Shown: piece by piece, positions 34,665 through 43,616 of the stretch
How positions within the stretch are numbered: the first letter of the stretch is position 1
Layout: each line of letters begins with the position of its first letter
Assembly: GCF_034092395.1 (NCBI RefSeq)
Contig: NZ_CP139301.1
Location: 558,001-622,000 of the forward strand
Length of the DNA: 64,000 nucleotides
Reading direction: 5' to 3'
DNA from: Prochlorococcus sp. MIT 1307
Lineage (GTDB): Bacteria; Cyanobacteriota; Cyanobacteriia; PCC-6307; Cyanobiaceae
Notes under the pieces: generated by a model
Seen by the model: only the letters and a program-made list of their open reading frames with translations
The model's database searches: none
Told to the model about the DNA's origin: nothing
Program-made: the position numbers and the translations under genes

Positions 34665-35372
34665 TTGAACAATCTTTTCTTGAATTTAGTTCGAGCAAGT
34701 TTACTGACCCTTGCAGTGATGATTGCTTCCCCCAAAGTATATGCAGAATTGATCAAGGATCCCAAGATAGATCCAATAGCCAAAGCTGCAACCAAAATTG
34801 GGAATGAAGATTATTACGGAGCAATTTATGAGGCCAATAAAGCACTTGAAATTTATAAAGAAAAGCCTAACAGGGCTTTGGCTTATTACATCCGTGGTCT
34901 TTCAAAGAAATCTTTGAATGACTGCAATCAGGCTATATCTGACTTTGATAAATCAATTGAACTTGACCCAAAAAGAGCGTTATATTATTTCTATCGTGGT
35001 CAATGCAAAGGGGAATTAGAACAATTCTATGATGTGATTTCTGATATGAATCAAGCTATTAAATTAAACAGACTATCAAGTGTAGGAATAGGGAAGCAGG
35101 ATTTAGTTGGTATCTATTTTCAAAGAGCAGTAGCAAGATTTATGACTGGAGACAGAAAGGGATCAATAAATGATTACACTTTTATAATTGACTTTAACAA
35201 TGACTTCCCTAATACCCGAGGAGATACTACTAATAAAGGGGATGCATACTATGGTAGAGGGTATAATAAGAAGTTTTTAAATGATATAGTTGGTGCTTGT
35301 TATGACTTCAGAAAGGCCTTATCTTTAGGGCACATGCATGCTAATGAACAGCTCAAGGAGAGTTGTAAATAG
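34665..35372 (+). CDS. Exported TPR protein, 235 aa
   Basis: Starts at TTG with a signal peptide (NLVRASLLTLAVMIASPKVYA), then TPRs: EDYYGAIYEANKALEIYK, NDCNQAISDFDKSIELDPK and later units, ending in FRKALSLGHMHANEQL. It resembles its upstream neighbour in order and wording, so the pair arose by duplication. Likely periplasmic, with a scaffold role. Confidence 0.6.
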   Translation: MNNLFLNLVRASLLTLAVMIASPKVYAELIKDPKIDPIAKAATKIGNEDYYGAIYEANKALEIYKEKPNRALAYYIRGLSKKSLNDCNQAISDFDKSIELDPKRALYYFYRGQCKGELEQFYDVISDMNQAIKLNRLSSVGIGKQDLVGIYFQRAVARFMTGDRKGSINDYTFIIDFNNDFPNTRGDTTNKGDAYYGRGYNKKFLNDIVGACYDFRKALSLGHMHANEQLKESCK

Positions 35373-35499
35373 AGAACTTATTCTTATTCAAAATCTACTG
35401 CATTTATCGGAATTTGATTCCATAGCTGCGTTTTAACCTAAGAACTCTAGAAAACGGCCATGATTACAAGGAATTGCTAGATCTAACTGCGATTCTAGG

Positions 35500-36144
35500 A
35501 TGAGTCATCTTGTAGGCACCTCATTGAGTCGTTCAAGAAATAAAAACCTGCTTGCGGCTTCTGCCTTATCTCTATTGGTATCGCTGCTTCCTATCCCTGC
35601 CAAAGCAGCTTTGGATTGGACTGAAGATATGGAATCACTTATCAACGTCGTTTTGGCTGGTGCGTCTAAGACGATTGGCAAAAAAGCAGGTGCAGGACCT
35701 GTTCAATGGACATGGTGCGACAACACTTATTACGATTCCAGATCGAATTTGATCTGTTTAGAACAGGACTTCATGAAACAACTTTCAGAAGTTGGTGATG
35801 CAGCAGTTGCCTTTGTTGTTGCTCATGAATATGCCCATCACATTCAATTTACGAAGTCACAGCTAATAGCTAAGGCTCAAAGAAACACGATGAGAATTGA
35901 GCTTCAAGCAGATTGTTTTGCAGGGGTGATTTTATCCAGTATCCCTAATATCTCTTTTGATAAAGAAGACACAAAGGACATGATTGTGGCTGCAGCATTA
36001 CTTGGAGATAAAGAGTTTGATAGCCATGATCACCATGGTGCTGGAGAAAATAGAGCATTAGCTTTACGGTCTGGTCTTAGATTTGGTAGCACTAAAGGAA
36101 AAGTAAAAGACGCGTACTATAAAATGTTCTGTTTGCAAAATTAA
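35500..36144 (+). CDS. Exported neutral zinc metallopeptidase (YpfJ-like)
   Basis: A 214-residue protein with a signal peptide (LLAASALSLLVSLLPIPAKA) and the gluzincin-like core AHEYAHHIQ (HExxH, about 110-118) followed by ELQADCFAG (third ligand, about 137-145). This spacing and the ELQADC box define the YpfJ/COG2321 predicted neutral zinc peptidases. Predicted to act in the periplasm. It follows the two exported TPR genes on the same strand, which might bind its substrates. Substrate unknown. Confidence 0.75.
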   Translation: MSHLVGTSLSRSRNKNLLAASALSLLVSLLPIPAKAALDWTEDMESLINVVLAGASKTIGKKAGAGPVQWTWCDNTYYDSRSNLICLEQDFMKQLSEVGDAAVAFVVAHEYAHHIQFTKSQLIAKAQRNTMRIELQADCFAGVILSSIPNISFDKEDTKDMIVAAALLGDKEFDSHDHHGAGENRALALRSGLRFGSTKGKVKDAYYKMFCLQN

Positions 36145-36211
36145 AAAGTCCGTGGTGAAAGCCTAGGTCAATTTTTCTTGGTATTGATATTGGCTGTTAT
36201 AAAGTAAAAAC

Positions 36212-36739
36212 TTATATGACCAAAACAATAAAGATTAGCAAGGAAATTATAGTACCAATAAAAGCATATTGTCGACGGTTATTTTTTCTGACCAATTCCC
36301 GAATACCTGTAAATAAACCCAAAATGGAAAAAAGGATTGGAACAACAAATAGAATTGGTGTAGATCCTGTGGGAAAAACACTAAGGATAACAATCCCCAT
36401 TAATAATGTTAGCAAGGCCAATAAGGAAATAGGTAATGAAACAATTAACGAAGATTTTCGATTAATTCCAAACGCATTCTTAAGACATATTTTCAAACGG
36501 TCTTTTGAGTAAGACTGAAGTGAAGATGGTTTATTCGAATATTGTTTTGGCTTTTGAAACTCTGCTGAATTAGAAATAATTGTTTTACTTCGATTTTTAG
36601 TTGAAACTTGGTAAGTGCTAGAGCTTTTAACCTCTAAACTATGAACATAGCCGCAAAAATCGCATTCGATTATTTGACTAACTTTGTCCCAATAAATTGG
36701 GGCACTACATTTTTTACATTTATCAGGGACGTTTGCCAT
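36212..36739 (-). CDS. Zinc-ribbon membrane protein (paralogue 2, no TPR)
   Basis: A 175-residue protein starting MANVPDKCKKCSAPIYW with the ribbon completed by ECDFCG, then a Ser/Lys-rich linker (KDRLKICLKNAFG) and three hydrophobic helices at the C terminus (about 100-175). It shares the N-terminal design of the other paralogues but lacks the TPR part. Co-directional with the coiled-coil membrane gene and the SPFH gene downstream on the minus strand. Confidence 0.65.
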   Translation of the reverse strand: MANVPDKCKKCSAPIYWDKVSQIIECDFCGYVHSLEVKSSSTYQVSTKNRSKTIISNSAEFQKPKQYSNKPSSLQSYSKDRLKICLKNAFGINRKSSLIVSLPISLLALLTLLMGIVILSVFPTGSTPILFVVPILFSILGLFTGIRELVRKNNRRQYAFIGTIISLLIFIVLVI

Positions 36740-36825
36740 TAGTGATGAATTGATGAAATTTTTCTATTAGAGAAAAAAGTTGAAAGATATTTACAAAAAA
36801 GGATATGATCTAATTTCATATTTAA

Positions 36826-37503
36826 TTATTTAATTTGTTTTAGAGAAATTAAAACCTGGTTTTCATCATTATTAGCTTTAATCTTAGAGAGATTTTTTAT
36901 TGATTCTTTTGTTCTGAAATAGGAACTAAACTCTACTATCTCTTTAATTCGTGTTATCTCACTGATGATCTCACTGTTATCTAAATAATCAATTGATGCT
37001 TGCTGTAAATAACTTTTCCAGGCTTTTCGGTACTCTATGGACTTATTTCTGAATTGAGCATTCTCTTCTGAGACTTTCTTCTGTTGTTCTTCTAATTTTC
37101 GGTTGGTCTCAGTCCATGCTTTTTTCTTGTCCACTAATGCCTTATTAGATGCAGAAAATATCTCAGCAATGATGGTGTTTGCGATTAATGGGGTGACGAT
37201 GAGGAAAATTGAGACTTCATTATCGATGCTCTTCAATAGGTTCAATAAAATTGAAAAGCTAGAAATGGATAAACAGATGGACAATACATTTGCAGTTCCA
37301 AATTTAACGATTCCACTCTCTCTCTTATTGCCAAGAACTAGCTGAAGTTGCAGGACAAGCAGAAACGAAACAACTAAATAAGAAATAAATGGGACTACAG
37401 CTTCTAGATCTGTAGAAGCCGAATTGCTCTGAACAGCAAAGAGGAATGTCCAGACTCCTATTAATGGGAGCCAGAGAATCGGCAGGGCTCTTTTTAGCTT
37501 CAT
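36826..37503 (-). CDS. Membrane protein with cytosolic coiled coil
   Basis: A 225-residue protein with four hydrophobic helices in the first half (about 8-25, 37-57, 66-90, 98-118), then a long charged coiled coil (NRKLEEQQKKVSEENAQF) and a helical C terminus. No enzyme motif is visible. It follows the SPFH gene by 31 bases on the minus strand and may associate with the SPFH assembly in the membrane. Confidence 0.55.
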   Translation of the reverse strand: MKLKRALPILWLPLIGVWTFLFAVQSNSASTDLEAVVPFISYLVVSFLLVLQLQLVLGNKRESGIVKFGTANVLSICLSISSFSILLNLLKSIDNEVSIFLIVTPLIANTIIAEIFSASNKALVDKKKAWTETNRKLEEQQKKVSEENAQFRNKSIEYRKAWKSYLQQASIDYLDNSEIISEITRIKEIVEFSSYFRTKESIKNLSKIKANNDENQVLISLKQIK

Positions 37504-37534
37504 ATTCTTATGGCGTTATTTCTAGTCATTCTGT

Positions 37535-38503
37535 TTATAGATCATCCAGTATTTTGGCTTTCCGATCGTTATATTCACTTTCAGAGATCAGCCCAGAATC
37601 AAATAGATCCTTGAGTGATGAGAGTTTCTTTTTGAGATCACCGTTCGAATCAGTTTGACTTGAGCCGCCAAAATTAATACCTCCTAAACCCTTTGATAGC
37701 AATTGACCTGCAACACCTGTGTCTTTTTCTGCAGCTTTATTCAGAGCATCCAAAGCGCGTTCTTGTTGGTAAAAGCCTTGAGTCTCTGAGGCGGCTTTTG
37801 CACGAATGCGCAGACTGGCTGCATCAGCAAGACTTTCTTTGATCTTCTTGTATTCGGGATTGTCTCCAATGACTTCAATGCCTTGGATATAGAAATCGAT
37901 CAGTTTTAAGCCAAACCTTTCGAAGGTTCTATCAATAGACCTTTTCGTATCGGCAGAGGCTTCAACCAAAATTGATTCAATCGAGAAAATATCAAGTGAC
38001 CCTTTTTTGATTTTGTCGGCGATATAGTCTTTCAAACTTCTCTCGATATTAGGAATCAGAAATTCTTTTAGTTCTGTTTTATTCATTGACATCTTCTTGC
38101 CCACAACTTGTAGGACTAAAGATGCAGGGTCATCAATCCTCAACAGCATTGAGCCATAGGAACCGACAGGAACAATGAGTTGATGCGCTGTGTCTTTGAC
38201 TTGTAACTGAACACCCCATTTGTAGTCAGTTGATGAGGTCTTACTAACGAACCAAATATCAATCTTTATCGGAGAGTTATTTCCTAATGATCTTCTGATT
38301 ACACCATCTAAACCTGGGATATTTCCTGATTCGATTAAATGCCTTCCGGCTTTAAGGATGTGTAAAAGTTGCCCATTTTCAAATAGCAATGCCTCTTCGC
38401 TTTCATTGACAAGGACTTGAGAGCCAATAGCTATCTCTCGTTTGGGATGTTTCCATACCAAATAATCCTTGCCAGAGACGCTTTCTATGGTCGCTATCGC
38501 CAA
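37535..38503 (-). CDS. SPFH-domain protein of the YdjI/COG4260 type with SHOCT tail
   Basis: A 322-residue protein. LVWKHPKREIAIGSQVLVNE, EALLFENGQLLHILKAGRHLI and SGNIPGLDGVI are hallmarks of the COG4260 (YdjI, 'virion core'-like) SPFH proteins. The SPFH body ends near residue 215, followed by an Ala-rich coiled coil, a glycine-rich spacer and a C-terminal SHOCT motif (LKDLFDSGLISESEYNDRK). In Bacillus the relatives work with PspA and zinc-ribbon membrane proteins in membrane stress. The zinc-ribbon paralogues here make a similar partnership plausible. Confidence 0.75.
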   Translation of the reverse strand: MAIATIESVSGKDYLVWKHPKREIAIGSQVLVNESEEALLFENGQLLHILKAGRHLIESGNIPGLDGVIRRSLGNNSPIKIDIWFVSKTSSTDYKWGVQLQVKDTAHQLIVPVGSYGSMLLRIDDPASLVLQVVGKKMSMNKTELKEFLIPNIERSLKDYIADKIKKGSLDIFSIESILVEASADTKRSIDRTFERFGLKLIDFYIQGIEVIGDNPEYKKIKESLADAASLRIRAKAASETQGFYQQERALDALNKAAEKDTGVAGQLLSKGLGGINFGGSSQTDSNGDLKKKLSSLKDLFDSGLISESEYNDRKAKILDDL

Positions 38504-38590
38504 TGGTCAAAGCACGAGTCGATGCATTGTATATGAACCAAACCATTGATCTATACCTGTACAACAATTCCTATACGAATGAATCCTTAA

Positions 38591-39820
38591 TTATTCATCT
38601 TTATTTGAATATTTCATCACTAGAGATAGAACAACTACAAGGAATATAGGAATCAATATAAAGTATTTACGAAGCAATTCAGAAGCCTTATCAGTGAACT
38701 TCTCGAACTCATAATTCTCCTTGTTCTGTTCTATCTTCTTATCATCAATCCCTTTGCATGCAGCTACTAGGCTTGTCTCCTCGTCAAAAAGCTCATCGAG
38801 GAAGGAATCAGTATTAGCCTTTTCTTTGATAAGAAGATTACTTGTGTCTTCTGCTCCAAGTGATATGCCTTTGAGAATATCTGTACATGCTTCATCTCGA
38901 TCATCCCAAAACTTTTCTAATCCTTTTTGAAAATATGCTTGACCATTTAGTGGATCTATTTCGATAGCCTTTTCAAAGTCTTTTGCGGCTCCTTTGTTAT
39001 CACCAGTTTTACTTTTAGATAGAGCCCTCCTAAAATAGAATTTATCGAAGTTCGGGTTGATTTCGTTTAGATCAAGTTCTTCTCTCTCTTCTTCATTGAG
39101 TTTTTCCCATAAGACTACGAGTTTGTTTAAGTCGTTAATAGAACCTTTATAGTCGTTGATCTCGTACTTAGCCATACTGCTCAGGTTCAATGCCTGAATA
39201 TTATTTTTATCTGCCTTTAGCTTGATATTGGAATCTTTAACTGCACCCAAATAATCCTGAACCATATATTTTGCAAAGGCTCTTTGGTAATAAGCGTCTT
39301 TGTTTTTGGTTAACTCAATCTCAGAAGTGAAGTTCTCTATTGCATCTTGCCAATTCTCATCCTCAATATTTTTCAAACCTGCTTGCAAATAGTATCCATC
39401 TGGTCTGACACCTTTTAATAGTCTTTCACCTGGGCCATCACATTGATATTCCGAATCAACTTTTTTAGCTTTGCATGTGTATTGAACTAGCTCATCTTCC
39501 TCAATCTTATATTCATACAAGCTGATCGAACTCCGTCCCCAACCTTTCTTGACTCTGTCTTCTATTGCTTTATTCAGTTGCCCTTTCTCTTGAATAAGTT
39601 CACCTTGCTCATTAACCTTATTAATCATCCCATTTGATTTAATGCAGTATTTAAAAGTTTTATCTTTAGGAGTTACAAAATCTGGGTTATCAATACAATC
39701 AGACTTTTCTTTATAAGCTTCACTTGGATTAGCAAGACTTGGCGCAGGCAGTAGGCAATAAAGACTTGTAAGTAAGGCTAATGAAGTCTTTCTAGTTATT
39801 TCTTTTTTCAAGATGGTCAT
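38591..39820 (-). CDS. Exported, C-terminally anchored TPR protein
   Basis: About 409 residues from the ATG giving MTILKKEITRKTSLALL; a further 19 residues are possible from 39877. Signal peptide cleavage is likely near SLANP. The N-terminal part has six cysteines in the first 150 residues. TPRs follow (NWQDAIENFTSEIELTKN; GAAKDFEKAIEIDPLNGQAY; and more). The C terminus ends in a membrane helix (YFILIPIFLVVVLSLVM) and NKDE. Type I topology would put the TPRs outside the cytoplasm. Confidence 0.65.
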   Translation of the reverse strand: MTILKKEITRKTSLALLTSLYCLLPAPSLANPSEAYKEKSDCIDNPDFVTPKDKTFKYCIKSNGMINKVNEQGELIQEKGQLNKAIEDRVKKGWGRSSISLYEYKIEEDELVQYTCKAKKVDSEYQCDGPGERLLKGVRPDGYYLQAGLKNIEDENWQDAIENFTSEIELTKNKDAYYQRAFAKYMVQDYLGAVKDSNIKLKADKNNIQALNLSSMAKYEINDYKGSINDLNKLVVLWEKLNEEEREELDLNEINPNFDKFYFRRALSKSKTGDNKGAAKDFEKAIEIDPLNGQAYFQKGLEKFWDDRDEACTDILKGISLGAEDTSNLLIKEKANTDSFLDELFDEETSLVAACKGIDDKKIEQNKENYEFEKFTDKASELLRKYFILIPIFLVVVLSLVMKYSNKDE

Positions 39821-39883
39821 TTCTTTTGGAGCATTATCCCACAACTTTCTTAAATGCAATCTCAAGAGATAGGACACTGATGA

Positions 39884-40033
39884 TCAATCCTCTTCTTTGA
39901 GGAGAATTAAACCTGAAGCAACAACAACAACAGTAGAACTAATCACGACGGATCTCTCTACTTTTATTAGAGACAAGCCAGCAGCCGTGGCAGCACCAAA
40001 TCCAAAGGCAACTGCAGTCACTAGGGGCTTCAT
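39884..40033 (-). CDS. Small two-helix membrane protein, 49 aa
   Basis: Starts MKPLVTAVAFGFGAATAAG and has a second hydrophobic stretch (VVISSTVVVVASGLILL) ending KEED. The start overlaps the upstream nuclease stop by one base, implying coupled translation, so I prefer it to a longer TTG- or ATG-initiated frame. No known family. Confidence 0.5.
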   Translation of the reverse strand: MKPLVTAVAFGFGAATAAGLSLIKVERSVVISSTVVVVASGLILLKEED

Positions 40034-40887
40034 TAGAACAATGTCCCCTGCAAACTTTGACCTTGCTTGATTTCGTCTTGATGTATTGCCTTTGCATACT
40101 GCTCTGAATAGGCACAGTTCTTGCAGCATTCATTCGGTTCTGGAATCTGATGCTGGTTCATCAACGCAACCATCTCATCAATCTTGCTCTCGATCCAATC
40201 ACTATTCCAGTTGTAGGGAACGAGGTACTCATCGAAATTCATTCTCTTATGGAATCCATCGTCATCTCTTTTGGCATTGCAAACCAAGAAGTAAGACGTG
40301 GGGTGAACATCAAACCCCATACCTGAAAGAAGGTAGGCATAGAAATCCATCTGGATTTTGTATCCGTCATGGTATGGATCATCGAGGTAATCCTGCTTAT
40401 CTAACCGCCCATTCTTTGCTTGGGATTTGTAGTCCACCACAATCAATTTCTTAGTAATGGTGTCCTGCCAAATATCGTCTACGCCTCCCGTGAGAATGAT
40501 GCTGGTGTTCTTATGCCGCAGCATTAATCCATGGTGAAGAGAGTCTCTCCAGCGATCCATTTCTTGATGATCAAAAGGAACGACATGACTCAATCCATTG
40601 GCAGCAAATAATCGATGAGGAATCTGTTGTTCTCGGCAGTGATCAAATTCTTTTTTCAGTAGGAGATCAGTGGTTTCATTGAGCGTCCAGCCTGGAGTGC
40701 CAGGTGCATCAAGACCTTTGACTCGATCGAGATAGAAGCACCGTTGGCAGGTCAAGAAGTTAGAGAATCGACCTCGACTGATTTTGAAGTCGGTTCTTTG
40801 ATTAGGCGTATAGGAAGAAGTTTCTCTGGATCGAACTCCAGTTGCTTTAACGGGTTCTTTTTTGCTGTTCCGTTTGAGATCAATCAC
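40033..40887 (-). CDS. PD-(D/E)XK nuclease-superfamily protein
   Basis: A 284-residue protein with SRGRFSNFLTCQRCFYLDR near the N terminus, ILTGGVDDIWQDTITKK (active-site Asp), then LIVVDYKSQ (D-x-K), a QMDFYAYLL helix, and C-terminal cysteines (CCKNCAYSEQY). The order matches the PD-(D/E)XK families of Cas4/RecB-like nucleases, where cysteines may hold an iron-sulphur cluster together with the N-terminal CQRC. Cytosolic. Role could be element DNA processing or defence against other DNA. Confidence 0.72.
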   Translation of the reverse strand: MIDLKRNSKKEPVKATGVRSRETSSYTPNQRTDFKISRGRFSNFLTCQRCFYLDRVKGLDAPGTPGWTLNETTDLLLKKEFDHCREQQIPHRLFAANGLSHVVPFDHQEMDRWRDSLHHGLMLRHKNTSIILTGGVDDIWQDTITKKLIVVDYKSQAKNGRLDKQDYLDDPYHDGYKIQMDFYAYLLSGMGFDVHPTSYFLVCNAKRDDDGFHKRMNFDEYLVPYNWNSDWIESKIDEMVALMNQHQIPEPNECCKNCAYSEQYAKAIHQDEIKQGQSLQGTLF

Positions 40888-40931
40888 TGCTCAATCACTT
40901 ACGGAATAGAACTCTTTGATGATTTCAAGTG

Positions 40932-41333
40932 TCATTCTTTGTCCTCTTTCTTTTCCTTAGAAGCCACCTCTGCTTCGAGGGTAAATGTCACGCTCTCATT
41001 GGGGTTGAAACGATCAACTAACGATTGAAGCTCTTCTTTGAGCTGTGCTTCCGAGGTGGGTTCGATTGATTCTTGAGCTATGGCATCCTTCCATGCTTTA
41101 TCGATGAGTTGTTCTAGTGCTGAAGCTTTGATTCTTGATAGACCGACCTGCTGAAGAATGACTGGCTTAGGGATCTTGCCTGGACGAAAACCTGGAAGCC
41201 TTATAGAACTACCCATGCGAGCTAAGGCAGCTTCATAACTTGATTTACAGCGATTGGCTGGAACCTCAATATCTATCGCTATGCGGTTATCAGGCAGCTC
41301 ATTGATTTTGACTTTCAATGCCTCTTTACTCAT
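40932..41333 (-). CDS. Stand-alone trigger-factor N-terminal domain
   Basis: About 133 residues containing the trigger factor ribosome-binding signature GFRPGKIPKPVI and the preceding LKVKINELPDNRIAIDIEVP. The PPIase and C-terminal chaperone domains are absent; the protein ends in a charged Lys/Glu tail. Full-length trigger factor is about 430-480 residues. It could compete for the L23 docking site at the ribosome exit tunnel. Two starts (41348, 41333) are possible; the shorter leaves the smaller overlap with the nuclease gene. Confidence 0.8.
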   Translation of the reverse strand: MSKEALKVKINELPDNRIAIDIEVPANRCKSSYEAALARMGSSIRLPGFRPGKIPKPVILQQVGLSRIKASALEQLIDKAWKDAIAQESIEPTSEAQLKEELQSLVDRFNPNESVTFTLEAEVASKEKKEDKE

Positions 41334-41713
41334 CGACTCCAAGGACATTGATTTGCATACCTCTTGTAGATGCGAGCAAAACCTTTTTCAACCAGTCTTT
41401 GTTGGATATTCACGTCAGCCTTTGAGATCTCAGCAACAGTCCTGCCATACCTGTCCTTTGTTATTCGCCTAATAGCAACATCTTCTCCAGCAACTAAACG
41501 ATTGAGATAGTCCCTCGCTGCTTTAGCTGGAATTGGATCAGCCCTGCTGCCACGTAGTTCTGGGGTATCGATACAAGCAAGCCTGATCTTCTCTTTGGTT
41601 GTCGTGGTGCAGGTATCACCGTCGTAGCAGCTTTGGATCGTGACAGTCGGCAGGGCTAAGACAGGAGCACCAACTGCTAGTAAAAGAAGAAGAACGAGTG
41701 CATGCGGCTTCAT
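41330..41713 (-). CDS. Exported staphylococcal-nuclease-like protein, copy 1
   Basis: A 127-residue thermonuclease-fold protein with a signal peptide (LVLLLLLAVGAPVLA). The core shows CYDGDTCTT (Asp for calcium), KIRLACIDTPELRG (Arg and Asp/Glu catalytic region), and RYGRTVAEI (second Arg). It would cut DNA or RNA outside the cytoplasm. It begins seven bases downstream of an acidic mini-protein gene. A copy with about 85 percent similar wording lies at 43221. Confidence 0.8.
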   Translation of the reverse strand: MKPHALVLLLLLAVGAPVLALPTVTIQSCYDGDTCTTTTKEKIRLACIDTPELRGSRADPIPAKAARDYLNRLVAGEDVAIRRITKDRYGRTVAEISKADVNIQQRLVEKGFARIYKRYANQCPWSR

Positions 41714-41719
41714 ATCTTT

Positions 41720-41851
41720 TTAGTAGTGCGGAGGTGTTGACTCTTCTAGTGGGAAGTAAGCACGATCTTCGTCATCTGGGTCTCTATGCCTTAGATCTTC
41801 CTCTACTTCGTCATAGGAGTCATCATCAAAGTTTCTTTCTGGATAAGGCAT
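41720..41851 (-). CDS. Acidic mini-protein, 43 aa, copy 1
   Basis: MPYPERNFDDDSYDEVEED begins a peptide with about 20 acidic residues out of 43, ending PPHY. It directly precedes the exported nuclease gene. The other copy (43617) preserves the frame and most residues, so it is probably a real gene. High negative charge recalls DNA-mimic or nuclease-inhibitor peptides, which is only a hypothesis. Confidence 0.55.
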   Translation of the reverse strand: MPYPERNFDDDSYDEVEEDLRHRDPDDEDRAYFPLEESTPPHY

Positions 41852-41942
41852 TAAAATATTCTTTTCTCATTAATAGCTAAATTTGATTTTTAAATGTTCT
41901 TTTATAGTGAATTTATTGATATTTTTCTGCAAGGAATGCAAA

Positions 41943-43220
41943 TTATTTATAATTACACTTACTTGAACCAAAAAGTCTTGGTAGATCTATTCCTATTTCA
42001 TGTCCCATAAATTCAAATCGAATCCATTGGGTTCCTCTGTTGCTAGCGAGAACTTCATTATTTAACCACTTTATTAACCTCTTACTATCTTGAATATAGT
42101 AATTGATTCTAGATGATCGATCCTTCTGCATTTGAATGCTTTTTTTTAAATCTGAACAAGCACCTTTGAAATCTCCTAGTTCGGTCTTTATTCGTGCTGA
42201 TCCATGAAATGCTTGAAAGAACTTAGAGCCAGGAGTTAATTTAGTTACTTTAGTGTAAGCTTTTAGGGCTTCTTTTAGCGCTTTTATACGCTCTTGTTTA
42301 CTTGGACAAATTGGACTACATATATAAGGTTCATCCCAAGAAGATTTTTCATAAGAAGATCCCATTTCATAATAAGCCAGAGAATAATCTGGTGCGATCT
42401 TAATTGCTTTTTTATAATATTCTAAAATACTTTCTTTACATCTTTTCTCCTCAATCCAACTGTCGTATCTTTTCAAACATTTAGGAAGCCTTGCATTAAG
42501 CTTTGGATTATTTGCTTGCTTATAATAATGGTAAGCTTTAGCAATTCTTTCTTGTCTTTCTTTTTCTTCTGGTGTTATCAACGTAATAGAAGTCGATTCA
42601 CTATCAGATGTATAAACAATTGTTAATCCAGTTATTTCTCTTTCATCTCCGTAACTCCCAACCTTTTTTACATCAAGGAATGCATATTCCCATGAACCTT
42701 TCGAAGAAGCCTTTAATTTATTTATTGCGTTATTATTAATATAAATGTTTTTACTATCTTCCATTGGAAGACTTGCAAATATTCTTACTCTTCTAGAGAG
42801 GGAGTCCTTACATTGCTTCTGGTTGCTTGTAAGAACATTGCATTTATTTTCTATCTCAGCCTTATAGTGCCTAACTGGATCATTAATTATTGAATTAGCG
42901 ATAAAAGCAATTGGAGCAGCTATAAGTAAAACTTTAAAGTATCTACTGCTAGTGATATGAATCAACCTATTAGAGATTCTATCTACCTGATTATCTGATA
43001 AAAAATTTTGCTTTTCTAATAATTCTCTGCCAACATTGCTTAGACTTTTGCCTACAGGATCAAGGGTTTTATAAGCGCTATCTTTAACTCTTTGAACGAT
43101 GGCAAACTTGCTTCTTATGTATGTCTTACCGCCGCAGAACTCACATGTAATAGATGAAGAAACTTCGTCCCAGGTAATGGGTGCTCCACATCTTTGACAG
43201 CTTTGAGGGATGTTCTTCAT
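41943..43220 (-). CDS. Zinc-ribbon / transmembrane / TPR protein (paralogue 3)
   Basis: A 425-residue protein starting MKNIPQSCQRCGAPITW with the second half-ribbon CEFCGG, then a conserved basic linker (RVKDSAYKTLDPVGKSLS), one hydrophobic helix (VLLIAAPIAFIANSII), the mark NDPVRHYKAEI, a middle domain and TPR-like C-terminal helices (ALKAYTKVTKLTPGSKFFQA). It starts one base after the upstream nuclease stop, so they are cotranscribed. Over the first 130 residues it is very similar to paralogue 4; the C-terminal parts have diverged. Confidence 0.7.
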   Translation of the reverse strand: MKNIPQSCQRCGAPITWDEVSSSITCEFCGGKTYIRSKFAIVQRVKDSAYKTLDPVGKSLSNVGRELLEKQNFLSDNQVDRISNRLIHITSSRYFKVLLIAAPIAFIANSIINDPVRHYKAEIENKCNVLTSNQKQCKDSLSRRVRIFASLPMEDSKNIYINNNAINKLKASSKGSWEYAFLDVKKVGSYGDEREITGLTIVYTSDSESTSITLITPEEKERQERIAKAYHYYKQANNPKLNARLPKCLKRYDSWIEEKRCKESILEYYKKAIKIAPDYSLAYYEMGSSYEKSSWDEPYICSPICPSKQERIKALKEALKAYTKVTKLTPGSKFFQAFHGSARIKTELGDFKGACSDLKKSIQMQKDRSSRINYYIQDSKRLIKWLNNEVLASNRGTQWIRFEFMGHEIGIDLPRLFGSSKCNYK

Positions 43221-43610
43221 TTATTTCTGCTTTGCCCAGTCACATTGACTTGCATATCTTGTGTAGACCTTCGCTAAACCTAGGGCAACTAGACGCTCTT
43301 GAACATTGATCCCGTTTTTAGATAGTTCAGCGACGGTTCTCCCATAGCGGTCTTTTGTGATTCGCCTAATCCCTACGGTTTCTCCAGCTACTAAACCATT
43401 GAGATAGTCTCTGGCTAATTTAGCCGGGATTGGATCAGCTCTGCTGCCACGTAGTTCTGGGGTATCGATACAAGCAAGTCTGATCTTCTCTTTACTTGTG
43501 GTAGTGCAGGTATCTCCGTCGTAGCAGCGTTGAATCGTGACAGTCGGCAGGGCTAAGGCAGGAGCAACAATTGCTAATAAAAGTAGAAGAACGAGAGCAT
43601 GCGGCTTCAT
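43221..43610 (-). CDS. Exported staphylococcal-nuclease-like protein, copy 2
   Basis: A 129-residue thermonuclease-like protein with signal peptide (LVLLLLLAIVAPALA), CYDGDTCTT, KIRLACIDTPELRG and RYGRTVAEL. It differs from copy 1 mostly after residue 90 (ALGLAKVYTRYASQCDW). It follows the second acidic mini-protein by six bases and abuts paralogue 3. The pair of copies shows a tandem duplication of about 1.9 kb. Confidence 0.8.
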   Translation of the reverse strand: MKPHALVLLLLLAIVAPALALPTVTIQRCYDGDTCTTTSKEKIRLACIDTPELRGSRADPIPAKLARDYLNGLVAGETVGIRRITKDRYGRTVAELSKNGINVQERLVALGLAKVYTRYASQCDWAKQK

Positions 43611-43616
43611 ATCTTT

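Noticed and set aside
34610-34807. 65-aa frame between the two exported TPR genes
   Set aside because: It overlaps the start of the second TPR gene, which has a clear signal peptide and repeats in another frame.
40086-40454. 122-aa plus-strand open frame
   Set aside because: Antisense to the PD-(D/E)XK nuclease gene, which has conserved motifs; the frame has no recognisable content.
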